From assembly GCF_963678635.1 (NCBI RefSeq), contig NC_087066.1, positions 12,384,517-12,448,516 on the forward strand: a stretch of 64,000 nucleotides of DNA, read 5' to 3'. Below the pieces are notes generated by a model. It was not told the origin of the DNA and ran no database searches. It worked only from the letters and a program-made list of their open reading frames with translations. Made by a program: the position numbers and the translations under genes. How positions within the stretch are numbered: position 1 is the stretch's first letter; each line of letters begins with the position of its first letter. Source of the stretch: Symsagittifera roscoffensis (lineage: Eukaryota; Xenacoelomorpha; Acoela; Convolutidae). Below, piece by piece: positions 1 through 8,876 of the stretch.

Positions 1-2
1 AG

Positions 3-2342
3 AAACCATATACACATCATAGAATTTTTTCTCCACATCCAACGGATACACAAAATCAACAACCAATACAAATGCAAAACCCAATTAACATACAATCCTT
101 TCAACCAATTCAGCCACAAAACCCAATGATTACACACTCATATCAACCAACACAAATGCAAAATGAAATCCCACTTCCATATTATCTTCAACAACACGAA
201 ATAACAAAAAATCAACTTTCAAATTTTTCACAAATGCCAAATGCAGCAGAATCATTACAAATGACAATGAATCCATACCTTATGGGTGGATCATCAATAA
301 CATCAAACAAACCATTAATGGTATTCACAGGAACAGACCCTGAATATTCTGTAGAAGATTATTTAAATGCAGTAACAGCAAATTTAATTTTAAATATAGG
401 ACCTGAACCAATTAGTACGCCACTACATCAAAACTGGATACATCGACGCACAGCGTTGATACAGACAACCTTAGACGGCGCAGCCCAAAAATGGTTTTCA
501 GTATTGCCTATAGAAATAAAATCAAATTGGAAGAGATTTACACAAGAATTTTCAAAAATGTTTGACTCCGAAAGAAACAAACAACAACAAAGAGTTTTAT
601 GTAATGAAATTCGCAGATTACCAAATGAAACCATCAAACAATTAGCAGTACGCATCGAAACACTAGTTCGAAAAGCATATTCATTAAATACACACGACTA
701 TAAAAACACAAAAAGGACAGAAATCTTAATGATGACCTTAACACCTCAATTAAGGAAAATAGCAATAAAAAAGAGAGCATCACATCCCTCCTCAATCCGA
801 GAGCCCGATTTACATTTTCGAAAACTAGTAGACAAACTAGAGCAAGCGGAAATCACAATGAAACTTGAAGAAACAGAAAATCAGAAATTACAATATGTTA
901 ACCGAATCGAAACAAATACCACAAGTATCAACAGTATACAGGAATCAGATACAGACCTTGTTGAAAAAATCACTGAAATACTCAATATTTATGAAAAACA
1001 CCCAAACTTTAAAGGCAAACCATCTTTCAAAAAATGGTGTAATTATTGCCGACGATACGGACATAGTATTTCTGAATGTAGACAAAAACAACAAGATAAT
1101 CAAAACAAACCTCAAAAATATAAAGAACCAAATAAATCATTCTATCAGTACATGAAGAAAGATCAAAATCTACCGAACAAAAATGTATACAGCAACAACA
1201 GTTCAGGAAAACCACTTCCGAACAATACCAATTACACGAGAAATCAATCACCATATAACTCAAGTTATAGAGGAAGATCACCAGAACGAAGAAATACACA
1301 AAATTTGTCACAAAATCATTACAATAGACCAAATAGTCGAAATAACTATTCCAGATCAAATTCAAATACAACACAATTTGTTTCTAGATCTAATTCCCAA
1401 TCAAGGAATAGATACTATCCAAACAATCAGTCACGAAACTCATCAAATAATAGGAATAGAAACTATTCCAATAATCGAAATAGAAGTTATTCAAACAATC
1501 GAAATCAGAATTACCCGAACAATCGATCAAGGAATAACTCATATAACAGATCAAACTATCACATACCAAACAATAATTATCAAAATAGATCACGAAACAA
1601 TTCACAAAATCGACATTCAAGTTATAATAATCGTTATAGAAATTATTCCCAATCACCACACAGAAATAATAATCATTATAACAATTCCAACAATCGCCAC
1701 AGAAGTAGTACACCTAAACATCAAAGACATATAAACCAAGTACAATCAAATCCAGAAACAACATCAGACCCCCCAGGCATTAATGACACAGTAAATGACG
1801 AACTACAACTAAACCAAATAAACTGTGGATCATCAGATTCAGAAAGTGAAACAGAAAACACTACCTCCATCAATATGATAACAGTCGAAAATGACTACGA
1901 ACCTATTATATATGAACAACCTTTTTCATCACATATATATGAAAACCAATTAGAACTCCTTCACAATTATTATATTGAACCCATCCATTCCACACAAACA
2001 ACACAAGAAACTAGCGAAATCAACACTACAAATAAATCCAATGAAAATGACAAAACAAAATGCTTGAATACAAATCACATCTATCAAAATATACAAAAAG
2101 AACAACCTAAAGAAAAAATTTGGACAATACCATTTCTTTTAGAAAGTCCAAGAAACAAAGAATTTCAACCACCAGATCTTGAAATTGATTTTCTAATTGA
2201 TTCAGGAGCAGAATCAAACATAATAAACATTCCCACATGGAATGAGATAAAAACATTACACCCAAAATTAACACCTCTTGAAACCTCCAGTAAACTAGCA
2301 ACAGCACAAGGATCAACATTGGTAAACTATGGAAAAATTTAA
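3..2342 (+). CDS. Gag-protease polyprotein (5' partial)
   Basis: The frame is open from the first bases of the window, so the ATG at 72 need not be the true start and the N terminus is probably missing. Counting from 72, a Gln/Pro/Asn-rich N-terminal region is followed by a capsid-like alpha-helical part (about residues 85-290). A zinc knuckle CNYCRRYGHSISEC (CX2CX4HX4C) lies near residues 323-336, and a long Arg/Asn/Ser-rich RNA-binding-like tract near 395-560. A retropepsin start follows, with LIDSGAESN (catalytic Asp about residue 710). Gag packages RNA; the protease matures the polyprotein. The frame ends with TAA at 2340-2342 in the middle of the protease; the same frame resumes immediately and carries the second protease half (IIGIPF). 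The stop is therefore a nonsense change or a readthrough site. Confidence 0.88.
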   Translation, partial: KPYTHHRIFSPHPTDTQNQQPIQMQNPINIQSFQPIQPQNPMITHSYQPTQMQNEIPLPYYLQQHEITKNQLSNFSQMPNAAESLQMTMNPYLMGGSSITSNKPLMVFTGTDPEYSVEDYLNAVTANLILNIGPEPISTPLHQNWIHRRTALIQTTLDGAAQKWFSVLPIEIKSNWKRFTQEFSKMFDSERNKQQQRVLCNEIRRLPNETIKQLAVRIETLVRKAYSLNTHDYKNTKRTEILMMTLTPQLRKIAIKKRASHPSSIREPDLHFRKLVDKLEQAEITMKLEETENQKLQYVNRIETNTTSINSIQESDTDLVEKITEILNIYEKHPNFKGKPSFKKWCNYCRRYGHSISECRQKQQDNQNKPQKYKEPNKSFYQYMKKDQNLPNKNVYSNNSSGKPLPNNTNYTRNQSPYNSSYRGRSPERRNTQNLSQNHYNRPNSRNNYSRSNSNTTQFVSRSNSQSRNRYYPNNQSRNSSNNRNRNYSNNRNRSYSNNRNQNYPNNRSRNNSYNRSNYHIPNNNYQNRSRNNSQNRHSSYNNRYRNYSQSPHRNNNHYNNSNNRHRSSTPKHQRHINQVQSNPETTSDPPGINDTVNDELQLNQINCGSSDSESETENTTSINMITVENDYEPIIYEQPFSSHIYENQLELLHNYYIEPIHSTQTTQETSEINTTNKSNENDKTKCLNTNHIYQNIQKEQPKEKIWTIPFLLESPRNKEFQPPDLEIDFLIDSGAESNIINIPTWNEIKTLHPKLTPLETSSKLATAQGSTLVNYGKI

Positions 2343-5300
2343 TTATTTCTTCTCCCCACAAGAACAATGGAGCAGAATAAAATTTTAAATAAACCATTTA
2401 AACAAATATTTCATATCACTGATATTAAACACAATATCATTGGGATACCATTTATCTCTAAATACATACCAACAATCAACATCTTAAACAGTAAAATACT
2501 AATCAAAGATAAATACACAAAAACAAAAGACACATCCCTAACATTTTTCCAAAGATTAAACAAACAACCACCATTCTTTTCAAAATTTTATCCAATATAT
2601 AACCAACAAAGAAAACACCTGAAACCACTATCAGGAAACATATATAATTTTTCAATAAAACAAGTTCACCAATATGATAAAAAACAAAATAAACAACAAC
2701 TCTATATGTCAGACTTTGAATTCAAACCTATCCATAAGTTTTTCAAAATCACAATCTCATCCATAAAATATTTGAAAAACTCGAATTCAGATATTATATC
2801 TCTACATGTATACAACAATACACCCTATCAAGTAACATTACCTTTAGGACTTTTAGGCTATTGCGAAACCAACGCTACGATGTCACCAATACACGAAAAA
2901 GAATATCGCGTAAATAATATACTCCAATTATTAGATATTTGTCAATCCACAATTCTTAATGAAGAATTATCCATGAATAATATAATAAGTAATGAAAAGA
3001 GAAATATAGACTTTTTCACAAAAACCCCATATTTCAAACCTACATTCAACATAAGTAACTACACAGAGACTCAACAGAAGTTTTTAACAATGTTTAACTT
3101 CCAACACTCACAAATAACACAAGACGAATTTGATAAATTAGCCAAACAGCTAATAAAATATTCATCAGTCTATGCAACATCCAAATTTGATGTTGGCAAA
3201 ATCAGCTCATCACTACATCTCCCATTAAAACCTGACGCAGTTTTCAAAAAACAAAGAGCAAGTAAAGTACCAATTCATTTACACGATAAAGTGAACAGAT
3301 TACTTGACATTTTAGAACAATACAAAATTATATCACCGGTAAACAAAGAAGAACAACCAAAAGGTAACACATTTATCAACCCTGTTATCATCCTAGCAAA
3401 AGGAGAATCATTAAAAATAGTTCTAGACGCTAGATATCTTAATTCACTAATAGACGAATCAAAATGCAATTGGCCTATTGAACCAATACAAGTTATTTTA
3501 ACAAAAATAAACGGAAAATACTTTACAACCGCAGATATGAATAGTGCATATAATCAAATGCCACTAGATGAACAATCACGACGCTTAACACAATTTGTTA
3601 TTGGAAACCAGCAATATGAATTCAACCGCCTATTCTATGGAATATCCATAGGACCAGCAGCATTTTCAGCTTTTATGAGCAAAATTTTTAGACCACTAAT
3701 ACTCAAGAAAAACGCAATCACTTATTTAGACGATGTTTTTATGCAATCACAGACAAAAGAAGAAATGTTTAAAGTTTTAGAACACTATCACAAAATACTT
3801 CAGAACGAAAATCTGAAGGCCGCCCCCGATAAATCACACTTCTTTTTAACACGAGTTAAATTCTTAGGACATAATATAGAAAGAAAAACAATCACTCCAT
3901 TAAAATCACGCATTGATGCTATTCAGAAGCTCCAACCACCAACGAACAAAAAGAAAATCCAAGAATTCCTTGGAATGTTAAACTTTTTAAGCAAATATGT
4001 CTATAAAATGCAATTATACCTAAGACCTTTTTATAATATACTTAGACAACAAAATAATTTTGAATGGAACACAGAACATCAAGCACGATTTGAAGAAATT
4101 AAAAAACTCTTAATTGAACAAATTTCGAATACAATTCCAGATCCAAATCAACCATTCTATGCAATGTGCGATGCTTCAAATTTCGGCATCTGCGCAGCAT
4201 TACTACAATCACATAGTGGTACAAACAAAATGAACCTTATATCAGCAAATTCCCGATTATTCACTCAAGCAGAGCTACGACTCTCAACTCTAATGAGAGA
4301 ATGTTCAGCCATAATATATACACTAACAGAATATGAATTTCTGATACTTGGATCAAAACATCCAACAGTTCTATTTACAGATCACAAACCAATCATCTTT
4401 TTCTTTACACAAAAATCCAATCCAAATCACAGAGTTTATAGATTTCAATTAATTCTAATGAAATTCCCAAACTTACATATAGTTTGGACAGCAGGAAAAA
4501 ATCTTGAATTACCATACACATTAAGTCGAAATACACCATCTGAATTACTTACACGTAAAACTACAGTTGAAATACCCAAAAATATAAAATTCTACCTTGC
4601 AGAAAACGAAACATCACCCCGACTAGAATGCAAATATGCAGTAAAAACTGACGTTGAACAATCACAAATAAATAATTTACAACACTTCCCACTTTATTTA
4701 GATTGCCAAAATAACCACTACGAAGTTGATCTACTTGGAACATCAACTTTTAAACCAATTCCATATTCACAATGGATAAAAAATAACACCCAACAAAACA
4801 GAGTAAAACAATACCCGCATAAAAAAGACCTTTTTCCATTAATTGAAAAAGAAAACCTAACTGATAAAATAAATTTATCAGGACCACAAACAAACGATTC
4901 AAAATACACAGTAAATCAAGTTTTTGATCTCCATGACCCACTTGATACAATTCCTTTATCTCAATTAGAAATTAAAAACATTTTTCTCCCCCCAACAGAT
5001 AAAATTACAATTAATACTTTGAAACAATATCAAAATCTTGACCCAGTAATTAGACAACTAAAATCATGGCACAAAAATAAAACTAAACCCGTAAAAGCAG
5101 ATACCACAATTTTAGGAAATAAAACACTCCTCCGATATTTTCGAAAATTTAATAATACAACAATTAATGAAAACACAGACCTTCTAGAATACCAATTAAA
5201 TGAATCAACAGTTCCCTGTCTCCCTTTAAGTATGATTCTCATAGCTTTTAACCTTTCACATACACAAAACATTAAAGGACACTCTGGATCAGAGAAAACA

Positions 5301-5507
5301 TATTCAAATTTCATACAAAATTTTTATTTTCCAAATGCACCAATTTGGATAAAAGTACTATGCAATGATTGTATAGTATGTCAGCTAAATAAACCTTATC
5401 CAAATCAAAAACAAATAGCACAAAAACAAGATTTTAAAGGACAAAGTTACAAAAGGACCAATTTCACCCTCATCCGAAGGAAACTCCTGCATTATGGTAA
5501 TTGTTGA
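2343..5507 (+). CDS. Pol: C-terminal protease, reverse transcriptase, RNase H, N-terminal integrase
   Basis: Same frame as gag after the TAA at 2340-2342; first ATG at 2367. The protease C-terminal strand (KHNIIGIPF) comes first. The RT palm spans roughly residues 275-510 counted from 2367, with the catalytic YLDD at about 453-456. An RNase H domain follows (CDASNFG, then TDHKPI). The integrase zinc-binding HHCC module is near residues 966-1008 (GHSGSE, then CNDCIVC). These domains copy RNA to DNA and begin integration. The frame ends at 5507 in unrelated residues just where the integrase core should start; the core continues in the next frame from 5494. Sequence between the HHCC module and the core appears short, so a small deletion with a frame change near 5440-5465 is likely. 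Confidence 0.9.
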   Translation, partial: LFLLPTRTMEQNKILNKPFKQIFHITDIKHNIIGIPFISKYIPTINILNSKILIKDKYTKTKDTSLTFFQRLNKQPPFFSKFYPIYNQQRKHLKPLSGNIYNFSIKQVHQYDKKQNKQQLYMSDFEFKPIHKFFKITISSIKYLKNSNSDIISLHVYNNTPYQVTLPLGLLGYCETNATMSPIHEKEYRVNNILQLLDICQSTILNEELSMNNIISNEKRNIDFFTKTPYFKPTFNISNYTETQQKFLTMFNFQHSQITQDEFDKLAKQLIKYSSVYATSKFDVGKISSSLHLPLKPDAVFKKQRASKVPIHLHDKVNRLLDILEQYKIISPVNKEEQPKGNTFINPVIILAKGESLKIVLDARYLNSLIDESKCNWPIEPIQVILTKINGKYFTTADMNSAYNQMPLDEQSRRLTQFVIGNQQYEFNRLFYGISIGPAAFSAFMSKIFRPLILKKNAITYLDDVFMQSQTKEEMFKVLEHYHKILQNENLKAAPDKSHFFLTRVKFLGHNIERKTITPLKSRIDAIQKLQPPTNKKKIQEFLGMLNFLSKYVYKMQLYLRPFYNILRQQNNFEWNTEHQARFEEIKKLLIEQISNTIPDPNQPFYAMCDASNFGICAALLQSHSGTNKMNLISANSRLFTQAELRLSTLMRECSAIIYTLTEYEFLILGSKHPTVLFTDHKPIIFFFTQKSNPNHRVYRFQLILMKFPNLHIVWTAGKNLELPYTLSRNTPSELLTRKTTVEIPKNIKFYLAENETSPRLECKYAVKTDVEQSQINNLQHFPLYLDCQNNHYEVDLLGTSTFKPIPYSQWIKNNTQQNRVKQYPHKKDLFPLIEKENLTDKINLSGPQTNDSKYTVNQVFDLHDPLDTIPLSQLEIKNIFLPPTDKITINTLKQYQNLDPVIRQLKSWHKNKTKPVKADTTILGNKTLLRYFRKFNNTTINENTDLLEYQLNESTVPCLPLSMILIAFNLSHTQNIKGHSGSEKTYSNFIQNFYFPNAPIWIKVLCNDCIVCQLNKPYPNQKQIAQKQDFKGQSYKRTNFTLIRRKLLHYGNC

Positions 5508-6099
5508 CGCATTTACACATTATGTAGCACTTAACCAAGTACCACATTGTAACGCTTATTACGCTTACACAACACTTTATGAACACTGGATAGCCAAGTT
5601 CGGACTACCCGAAATTTTAGTTACAGACAACGGTACAGAATTCATAAATAATGAAATCATCACCTTATGTCATTTATATAACATCAAACACAAACCACGT
5701 ACATCTCACGCACCTTGGACAAACGGCTTAGTCGAAGGTATGAACCGTTCACTACAAGAATATCTTAGATGTATCATCAATGGAAATGATACAAGATACA
5801 CCGAATGGTCAGCAGATGTAAAACTATTTCCCTTAGCATATAATTCACAAATCACGACAACTCTAGGAATGTCACCATATGAAATGGTTTTTAATCAAAA
5901 GCCACGCAAACCAATTATGTTTACAGCAAACTCTCATAAAAATGCACAAAGTTATTGTCAACCAAATAAAGACTCAATTTGTTATAACCTACCTCTACAC
6001 ACACACGATGAAGATCATTTTCATCACCCACAAATTCTTAAATTAGCCTCCGGTACACACACCGAATGGATTTTAAACAGAGATAAAAAAACACAATGA
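5494..6099 (+). CDS. Integrase catalytic core (separate frame)
   Basis: DDE integrase core. The first Asp is in IVDAF just after the nominal ATG at 5494, the second in VTDNGTEF, and the Glu in GLVEGMNRS. It joins the DNA copy to host DNA. The ATG is probably an internal Met: in this frame the reading continues upstream with integrase-like residues (GPISPSSEGNS), so this is the continuation of the 2343-5507 frame after a break. It ends with TGA at 6097-6099, just after a run of seven A at about 6085-6091. The adjoining frame carries on the integrase C terminus, which fits a one-base length change in that A run. Confidence 0.88.
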   Translation: MVIVDAFTHYVALNQVPHCNAYYAYTTLYEHWIAKFGLPEILVTDNGTEFINNEIITLCHLYNIKHKPRTSHAPWTNGLVEGMNRSLQEYLRCIINGNDTRYTEWSADVKLFPLAYNSQITTTLGMSPYEMVFNQKPRKPIMFTANSHKNAQSYCQPNKDSICYNLPLHTHDEDHFHHPQILKLASGTHTEWILNRDKKTQ

Positions 6100-6124
6100 A
6101 ATTTACCAAAAAGTAACAAAAAAG

Positions 6125-6727
6125 TTGTTACAAAGGCAAAACATAAATGAACAAATAAATTCACGCTTTACACCAGCCTCCGATTTAAAAATTGGAACAT
6201 TTGTTTTAATACCCAATTTTAACACTCAAAAAGGAATTTCTAAAAAATTACAACCCCTTCGTAAAGGACCATACCAAATAATTGCCAAACCCACTGACGT
6301 CACAAATAAAATCACCGACTCAGACAAAAAAGAAATTGTTCAACATCGAAACAACCTATTACCTTATTACCCAAAAGAATACGCACTACGCGAACTAACT
6401 CAATTATATTCTTTCACAGGTTTAAAAATTATTCAAAATAACCCACAAATGGAAAATAAACCAAAAGAACAACATGACATTCACCTCAAAAACCAAAATA
6501 AAAAATCAACTACAACGAAAAACAATACAAAAAAGCTAGATCAAAATACACCTCAAAAAGAAAGAAAAAATAGAAAAATGACAGAAAAAATAATACCCCA
6601 AGAACAAATCGACAAATCAGAACATAGAGAGTCATCACGACTTAGAAATCAACCACGTAAAAACTATAAAACATTCATCCCACAATCTAAAATATTAAAG
6701 AAATTCGAATTTCAAAAACAGCTTTAA
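6125..6727 (+). CDS. Integrase C-terminal region with GPY/F module
   Basis: The open frame continues integrase after the A-run shift near 6090. The nominal first codon at 6125 is TTG, so this is not an independent start. It contains KLQPLRKGPYQI, a GPY/F module typical of Ty3/gypsy and gammaretroviral integrases. A basic Lys/Asn-rich tail follows (about residues 115-200) with HRESSRLRNQPRKN near the end, likely DNA- or chromatin-binding. It ends with TAA at 6727. Integrase is thus spread over three frames (2343-5507, 5494-6099, 6125-6727), supporting a defective pol in this copy or assembly indels in A-rich runs. Confidence 0.8.
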   Translation: MLQRQNINEQINSRFTPASDLKIGTFVLIPNFNTQKGISKKLQPLRKGPYQIIAKPTDVTNKITDSDKKEIVQHRNNLLPYYPKEYALRELTQLYSFTGLKIIQNNPQMENKPKEQHDIHLKNQNKKSTTTKNNTKKLDQNTPQKERKNRKMTEKIIPQEQIDKSEHRESSRLRNQPRKNYKTFIPQSKILKKFEFQKQL

Positions 6728-7320
6728 TTTTATATTTAATAACTTTTGCACCTCTGAAATTTTTTGAACTTTCATTTTTCAAAATAACATGCTGACAGAC
6801 ACGCAACGATTCTAGTTCAAAATTAGCCAATAGGATTCATCCAATCCGTCACCTTCTATAACTCTAACACGAACCAACTAGACGAAAGATATTAAACTCC
6901 AGGCATATCTATAAAAATAACTTTGCGACCTCCAGGTCAAAAATAAAGAAACCATTCCAACTTGACAACTAAAATAAATATCACCATAATATCATAACCC
7001 TCCCTTATCTAATAACCCAAAGATCAACAATATTTCCCCAACTCAGACCTCAAATACCCCCCAAACAAATATGTTAAATTAGCCTAAAGTAAAAGAACGA
7101 CCATTTTAATTAGCCTAAAGTAAAAAAATCTCAAAAATACCCCTGATTACTTGACAAATAAAAATAAAGACAAAGAAGACCTCCCGATCACCATAAAATT
7201 TGCCCCCAACAGTTTTTCACAAAACTCAACCCATTTGTCAAAAAACCAATAAATAATTCGACCACACTTGAAAATTGCCTTAAACAACAAAAAATATTCG
7301 ATCGAGAAGCCATTTCTTAA
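6728..7320 (+). other. Spacer between pol and the accessory ORFs
   Basis: About 590 bases with no long frame. A 17-base motif, ATTAGCCTAAAGTAAAA, occurs twice (near 7078 and 7109). The position upstream of the accessory and envelope ORFs would suit a leader or splice acceptor for a subgenomic RNA, but I could not identify a convincing acceptor. Confidence 0.5.
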
Positions 7321-7551
7321 ATGCTCTTTTCTCGACCAGTCAACATAATTCTTAACACTCTCATAAACTTTTTAACGATATTTAAACTTTTAATTATATT
7401 TCTTTTTGATACCTTTGAAACTTTTGTAATAATCTTAATCATTTTTTGCAATAATTTTTTAATTTTCTACTCCATATTTGAACTATACCTCCAGCTTTCA
7501 AAAGCTATTGACTATATCCACAGGTACGATTCACAAAACTTATCTAAATGA
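7321..7551 (+). CDS. Small hydrophobic membrane protein, accessory ORF A
   Basis: 76 codons from an ATG at 7321. Two hydrophobic stretches (about residues 8-30 and 34-55) are rich in Ile/Leu/Phe, followed by a short polar tail, suggesting a small one- or two-pass membrane protein. Function unknown. Small hydrophobic proteins of viroporin type occur in many enveloped viruses, but nothing beyond size and hydrophobicity supports that here. The stop TGA (7549-7551) overlaps the ATG of the next ORF (7548-7550) as ATGA, a layout used for coupled termination-reinitiation elsewhere. It lies between pol and env in the same retroelement. Confidence 0.55.
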   Translation: MLFSRPVNIILNTLINFLTIFKLLIIFLFDTFETFVIILIIFCNNFLIFYSIFELYLQLSKAIDYIHRYDSQNLSK

Positions 7552-7736
7552 TACGAACCATTTTTAGTAGAACAGATATTTTCTTACTATTTGTAATTTT
7601 TATAACATTTCTATCATCCCTCATCTTGACAATATGCAAATGTATAAGGAAAGCAATCATCACATTCGCCCTAGCAACAATCCTCCTAATTCTTTTTCTA
7701 GAAGAATACTACAATAAACATAAATTTTTCCACTAA
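7548..7736 (+). CDS. Small membrane protein, accessory ORF B
   Basis: 62 codons from an ATG overlapping the ORF A stop. Hydrophobic segments lie at about residues 10-29 and 35-52, separated by a short basic Cys-containing loop (CKCIRK). It ends with TAA at 7734-7736. The same frame stays open after that stop for 378 more codons (7740-8876), so this ORF may be the membrane-anchor N terminus of a longer protein, reached by readthrough or broken by a nonsense change. Function unknown. Confidence 0.5.
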   Translation: MIRTIFSRTDIFLLFVIFITFLSSLILTICKCIRKAIITFALATILLILFLEEYYNKHKFFH

Positions 7737-7739
7737 AGA

Positions 7740-8876
7740 GTAAATAAAAAACCATCAAAAATTGCTAACCAACAATCACACAGTCAGTCTTCATCGACAT
7801 CATCCCAAGAAAAACCAACACCACCTTCAATTACCCAAAAACCCCAAACATCTACACGAATTTCCTTTCAAGATAACCCATATACTTTTGAAGAACGACA
7901 CGCTCGCTTATCAGAACCACTAGAACCAGTTCAACGACAAGCACCCCTAAGTGAACCAACATATAACTTATACCCAACATTACCACAAGAATTAAGTAGA
8001 ATACGAAATCCTAGTCAAAACCAAAACACAGTCGAAATAAATAGACAAACTATACATCCTCGACGAAACAGAAATTTTCAAACTCCCCGAGTTCATTTTG
8101 ATATACCCCAATCACCATCACAAAACACTCCAGAAAACCCCATCGGTATATTACCAGAAACCCCTACGCTTCTTTCACAACGTAGCACCTCAAGCCTACC
8201 ATCAGATTACTTAGGTTCAACACCAACATCTGAACAAATACGTGAAAATCCCTTTAACCCTACAAACCAAACATCACGACTACCATATTGGACAACACAT
8301 TCATTCACACAAGGTGAACCAAATTTAATCAATGACCCAATAGATATTTCTACGGATACAACAACATCCTCATCATTACCAGAAACATTATCATTACCAT
8401 CAACACCATCAATCAGCCAGATTTCACCAACACCTTTTAACTTCAATTTCCCAAATAACCTCGACGCTAGATACCGAGAACAATCATCAACAAATATTCC
8501 TTTAAGACTAGACTGGAATACATTCACAGCACCTCCACCATTATTTGGACAACACCTAGAAAGTAACCGACTCCACAACTGGGCACTGAACCGACTACAA
8601 TATAGACAAGACATCCACGAAGACATTCGTGATCATAACATCCAAATACTCCAACAAAATAGTCTACAATTAAAATTTGAAATCACGGTTAAATTAAACA
8701 ACATTACTCAACATCCCTATCCATTAAATCCACCAAATATAACAGCTCAATCCCTACCACCACCATTTATAACAACTGAAGTAATATACAAATACGACAG
8801 ATATACCAAAAAGACAATTGGTTACATCACATTTTATAACCCATACTCAGGATTGTCATACACATGTATATTCTAA
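7740..8876 (+). CDS. Pro/Ser/Thr/Asn-rich open frame with no ATG
   Basis: A 378-codon open frame, in phase with the small ORF ending at 7736, containing no methionine codon. The first ~250 residues are Pro/Ser/Thr/Gln-rich, low-complexity and likely disordered (for example PETLSLPSTPSIS). The last ~120 look more folded (DWNTF, FGQHLE, KFEITVKLNN) and end YTCIF. It overlaps the env start by 13 bases (8864-8876). A random frame this long in A-rich DNA would not keep such a biased composition, so it was probably coding. Expression must be by readthrough of TAA 7734-7736, splicing or a non-AUG start, unless the stop is a recent mutation. Not recognised. Confidence 0.6.
   Translation, partial: VNKKPSKIANQQSHSQSSSTSSQEKPTPPSITQKPQTSTRISFQDNPYTFEERHARLSEPLEPVQRQAPLSEPTYNLYPTLPQELSRIRNPSQNQNTVEINRQTIHPRRNRNFQTPRVHFDIPQSPSQNTPENPIGILPETPTLLSQRSTSSLPSDYLGSTPTSEQIRENPFNPTNQTSRLPYWTTHSFTQGEPNLINDPIDISTDTTTSSSLPETLSLPSTPSISQISPTPFNFNFPNNLDARYREQSSTNIPLRLDWNTFTAPPPLFGQHLESNRLHNWALNRLQYRQDIHEDIRDHNIQILQQNSLQLKFEITVKLNNITQHPYPLNPPNITAQSLPPPFITTEVIYKYDRYTKKTIGYITFYNPYSGLSYTCIF

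Noticed and set aside
1183-1734. Plus-strand frame of 183 codons rich in Ile/Thr/Glu inside gag
   Set aside because: It is the shifted reading of the Arg/Asn/Ser-rich gag tract; its repetitive composition follows directly from the real frame.
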